From contig SXWA01000004.1 of assembly GCA_005791575.1 (NCBI GenBank), forward strand, positions 1-61,811: a DNA stretch of 61,811 bases, written 5' to 3'. The DNA comes from Planctomycetaceae bacterium (lineage in GTDB: Bacteria > Planctomycetota > Planctomycetia > Pirellulales > UBA1268). Made by a program: the position numbers and the translations under genes. The notes below the pieces were generated by a model. That model was not told the DNA's origin and did no database searches. It saw only the letters and a list, made by a program, of their open reading frames with translations. Of the stretch, positions 59,810-61,811 are shown piece by piece (the first letter of the stretch is position 1; each line of letters starts with the position of its first letter).

Positions 59810-61811
59810 TCAGGTCCTCACCGCCGCCGCCCACGACCACGTCTTCAGCGTCGTCCAGTTCCAGTAGGCGGTGTCGGTGAATGCGGTCGCGCTGCCGAGG
59901 CCCACCCGCCACGTGCCGGTGTTGCGGTTTCGGCCGGTGATGTCGGCCCGGCCGTCGCCGTTGAAGTCGCCCACCATGAAGAAGTCGTAGGGGATGCTCG
60001 CCCCCCACGTGCCGAACATCGAGCTCACCGCCGTCGTGCCGCTGATCCGCGACACCCGCCAGCCACCGGTGAACGCGTCGCGACCGGCGATGTCGGTGCG
60101 GCCGTCGCCGTCGAAGTCGCCCGCCATGACGTTGATCCAGGTCACCGCCGGCGACCAGTTCCACTGGTAGCGGTCGCTGAAACCGATCCCGGTCGAGAGC
60201 GCCAGCCGCCAGTTGCCGCTGACGGGATTGCGGCCGGCGAAATCGGTCCGGCCGTCGCCATTGAAATCGCCGCTGACGAAATTGGTCCAGGTGATCGCGT
60301 TGCTCCAGGTGGCCACGGTGCTGCTGACGTAGCTCGCGCCGTTGAACCGCGACAGACGCCACTGCCCGGTGACCGGATCGCGGCCGAGGATGTCGGTCCG
60401 ACCGTCGCCGCTGAAGTCGCCGGTCATCACCTCGGTCCAGGCGACGTTCGACGGCCAGTTCCAATAGGCCGCGTCGGTGAACCCACTGCCGGTGCTGACA
60501 CCAATCCGCCAGTTGCCGTTCGACGGGTTGCGGGCGGCGATGTCGAAGCGGCCGTCACCGTTGAAATCGCCGGCCACGAAGTTGGTCCAGTTGATGCTCA
60601 CCGGCCAGGTCGACCAGACCTGCGGGATCGCGGTGCCGCTGGCCGGGGTGAGGACCACCTGCCACTGTCCGCTGCCGTTGCGGACGGCGGCATCGGTGCG
60701 CCCGTCGGCGTTGAAATCGCCCGTCAGCGTCGCGGTCACGGTGGCGCTGGGGAGTGTCGCCAGGAGCGTGGTCGAGCTGCCGGCGGCCGTCTTCCGGCTG
60801 ATCCACAGTTCGTTGCCCGCACGACCGATCATGCCGTTGGCCAGCGGCGGCTGGCGCACGACCGTGAACTGGTCCTCCTTGAAGTCGGTCGGATCGAGCA
60901 CCGATGCGGCACGCACCGTGATCACCGCGGTGCCCACCTTGCCGGCGGCATAGTCGAGACGAAGCACCCCGTCCCCGATGGTCGCCGCGACGAGCGCCGG
61001 GTTGCTGGTCGTGACGGTGTGCACCAATTCACCGACCCGGCTCACCGCCGGCATCGCCACGAACTGCGCCGGCTGGACCACGAGCGGATTGGGGATCGGG
61101 TTGGGAATGCCACGAAGCGGCAGGTCGTCGAACGCGCCGTTCTCACCGCTGGGATAGACGGCAGAGCCGTACTGGCCGTAGTACCCGGCGGCGTTGTAGG
61201 TGGGGACCGCCGCCATCGCGTCGACCGCCGTCATGCCGCTGCCGAGGACACGGCCGAAGGCGGTGAAGCCGCCGTTCTGGTTGTCGAGGTTGGCGGAGTT
61301 GTCGGCGAGATTGACAAACCACTGGTTGGTGGCGCTGTTGGGATCGCCCCCGACCTTGGCCATCGCGATCGTGCCGCGGATGTTGGTGTTGCCCGGCTCA
61401 TTGACCACCGCCGGCTTCTTGGCGATCACCGTCGGGGCCCCGCCGACCTCCCCGTACGGCGCCGTCGGTGCCGTGAAGCCCCCCCCCTGCACGACGAAAT
61501 TACCCACGCTGCGGTGGATGATCGTGTTGGCGAAACGCCCCTCGTCGGCATAGGCGAGGAAATTGGCGACCGTCTGCGGCGTGGTGCGGGTGCGGGCCTG
61601 GCCCGCCTGGTCGAAGAGCTCCACGTAGAACCGGTCGTTGGGGGCGGCGGCATTCGTCGTGAACCGTACCACGGTGCCGGTCACGGCCGTGTCGTCGAAG
61701 CGTCCTGCCAGAGGGATGGTCTGCGAAGTCGCCACCGCCAGCGCCGTGATGTCGGGCAGGGGATTGACCACGGTCACCGCGAGGGCCAGCCGCGGCTCGA
61801 GCGACTCCACC
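59810..61811 (-). CDS. Secreted cyclophilin-type PPIase / FG-GAP repeat protein (5' end outside window)
   Basis: 666 codons seen, running off the right edge. Near the edge it reads ESLEPRLALAVTV, the LEPR sorting motif of planctomycete exported proteins, so only a short part is missing. Next is a cyclophilin peptidyl-prolyl isomerase domain (NFLAYADEGRFANTIIHRSV, FVVQGGGFTAP, GTIAMAKVGGDPNSATNQWF, FTAFGRVLGSGM). The C-terminal 300 residues hold six FG-GAP/VCBS-type repeats with calcium loops (GDFNADGRTD, GDFNGDGRFD, GDFSGDGRTD, GDFNGDGRTD, GDFDGDGRTD, GDFNGDGRAD). A surface-displayed folding catalyst with a propeller-like display domain is inferred. Confidence 0.9.
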   Translation of the reverse strand, partial: VESLEPRLALAVTVVNPLPDITALAVATSQTIPLAGRFDDTAVTGTVVRFTTNAAAPNDRFYVELFDQAGQARTRTTPQTVANFLAYADEGRFANTIIHRSVGNFVVQGGGFTAPTAPYGEVGGAPTVIAKKPAVVNEPGNTNIRGTIAMAKVGGDPNSATNQWFVNLADNSANLDNQNGGFTAFGRVLGSGMTAVDAMAAVPTYNAAGYYGQYGSAVYPSGENGAFDDLPLRGIPNPIPNPLVVQPAQFVAMPAVSRVGELVHTVTTSNPALVAATIGDGVLRLDYAAGKVGTAVITVRAASVLDPTDFKEDQFTVVRQPPLANGMIGRAGNELWISRKTAAGSSTTLLATLPSATVTATLTGDFNADGRTDAAVRNGSGQWQVVLTPASGTAIPQVWSTWPVSINWTNFVAGDFNGDGRFDIAARNPSNGNWRIGVSTGSGFTDAAYWNWPSNVAWTEVMTGDFSGDGRTDILGRDPVTGQWRLSRFNGASYVSSTVATWSNAITWTNFVSGDFNGDGRTDFAGRNPVSGNWRLALSTGIGFSDRYQWNWSPAVTWINVMAGDFDGDGRTDIAGRDAFTGGWRVSRISGTTAVSSMFGTWGASIPYDFFMVGDFNGDGRADITGRNRNTGTWRVGLGSATAFTDTAYWNWTTLKTWSWAAAVRT

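Overview
The window is a strongly G+C-rich piece of chromosome, most likely from a member of the Planctomycetota (Pirellulales-like). The clues are a secreted protein starting with the planctomycete sorting motif LEPRLAL (right end), an ECF sigma factor translationally coupled to a membrane Ser/Thr kinase, a Tat-exported Gfo/Idh/MocA oxidoreductase, a leucine-rich-repeat exported protein, a YTV-rich PDZ protein, and PspA. Assignment below phylum level is inference.

Left end (1-5 kb): two tandem copies of a 123-bp five-hairpin repeat, a decayed cytochrome/DUF1501-like remnant, then a same-strand run that looks like an undescribed signalling/defence operon. It holds a membrane-anchored TIR protein (745-1683, broken by an in-frame TGA), a secreted YTV/PDZ protein (1893-2939), a possible 59-residue ORF (3000-3179) and a SLOG-patatin fusion (3179-4924), closed by a perfect 13-bp inverted repeat. 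Pairing a TIR (NAD-derived messenger maker) with a SLOG (nucleotide sensor) echoes Thoeris, but the effector here is a patatin-like lipase rather than an NADase. This is the most exciting locus of the window.

5-19.5 kb: housekeeping genes. M50 protease, exported protein, lysA, ferredoxin, dprA, prfB (with programmed +1 frameshift), infA, tex (with a 244-residue disordered tail), a DegT-type aminotransferase and an unaccompanied topoisomerase VI subunit A. Further copies of the hairpin repeat lie at 5993-6121 and 18050-18177, both between divergent start codons.

19.5-27.4 kb: a compact minus-strand cluster of PspA, a AAA+ ATPase, a 101-residue protein, an ABC substrate-binding protein fused to an OmpA peptidoglycan-binding domain, its permease and ATPase (ATGA overlaps), and a membrane coiled-coil protein. 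It looks like an envelope-maintenance system.

27.6-46 kb: LRR protein, oxidoreductase, tRNA-His, dtd, rarA, kinase/sigma pair, OsmC, UbiD, L21, a beta-propeller phosphoesterase, RNase G/E and a regulatory PTS (EI, extended HPr, IIA) next to the hibernation factor hpf. 46-61.8 kb: membrane/HEAT/TPR proteins, a shikimate-dehydrogenase-like protein without its usual substrate residues, a lipoate-ligase-like protein, a glycosyltransferase, tRNA-Arg(CCG) with a decayed tyrosine recombinase abutting its 3' end, a TMTC-like membrane/TPR protein, a FAD oxidoreductase, a methyltransferase, PPK2, and a partial cyclophilin/FG-GAP secreted protein running off the right edge. No CRISPR array, rRNA or intact transposase was seen.
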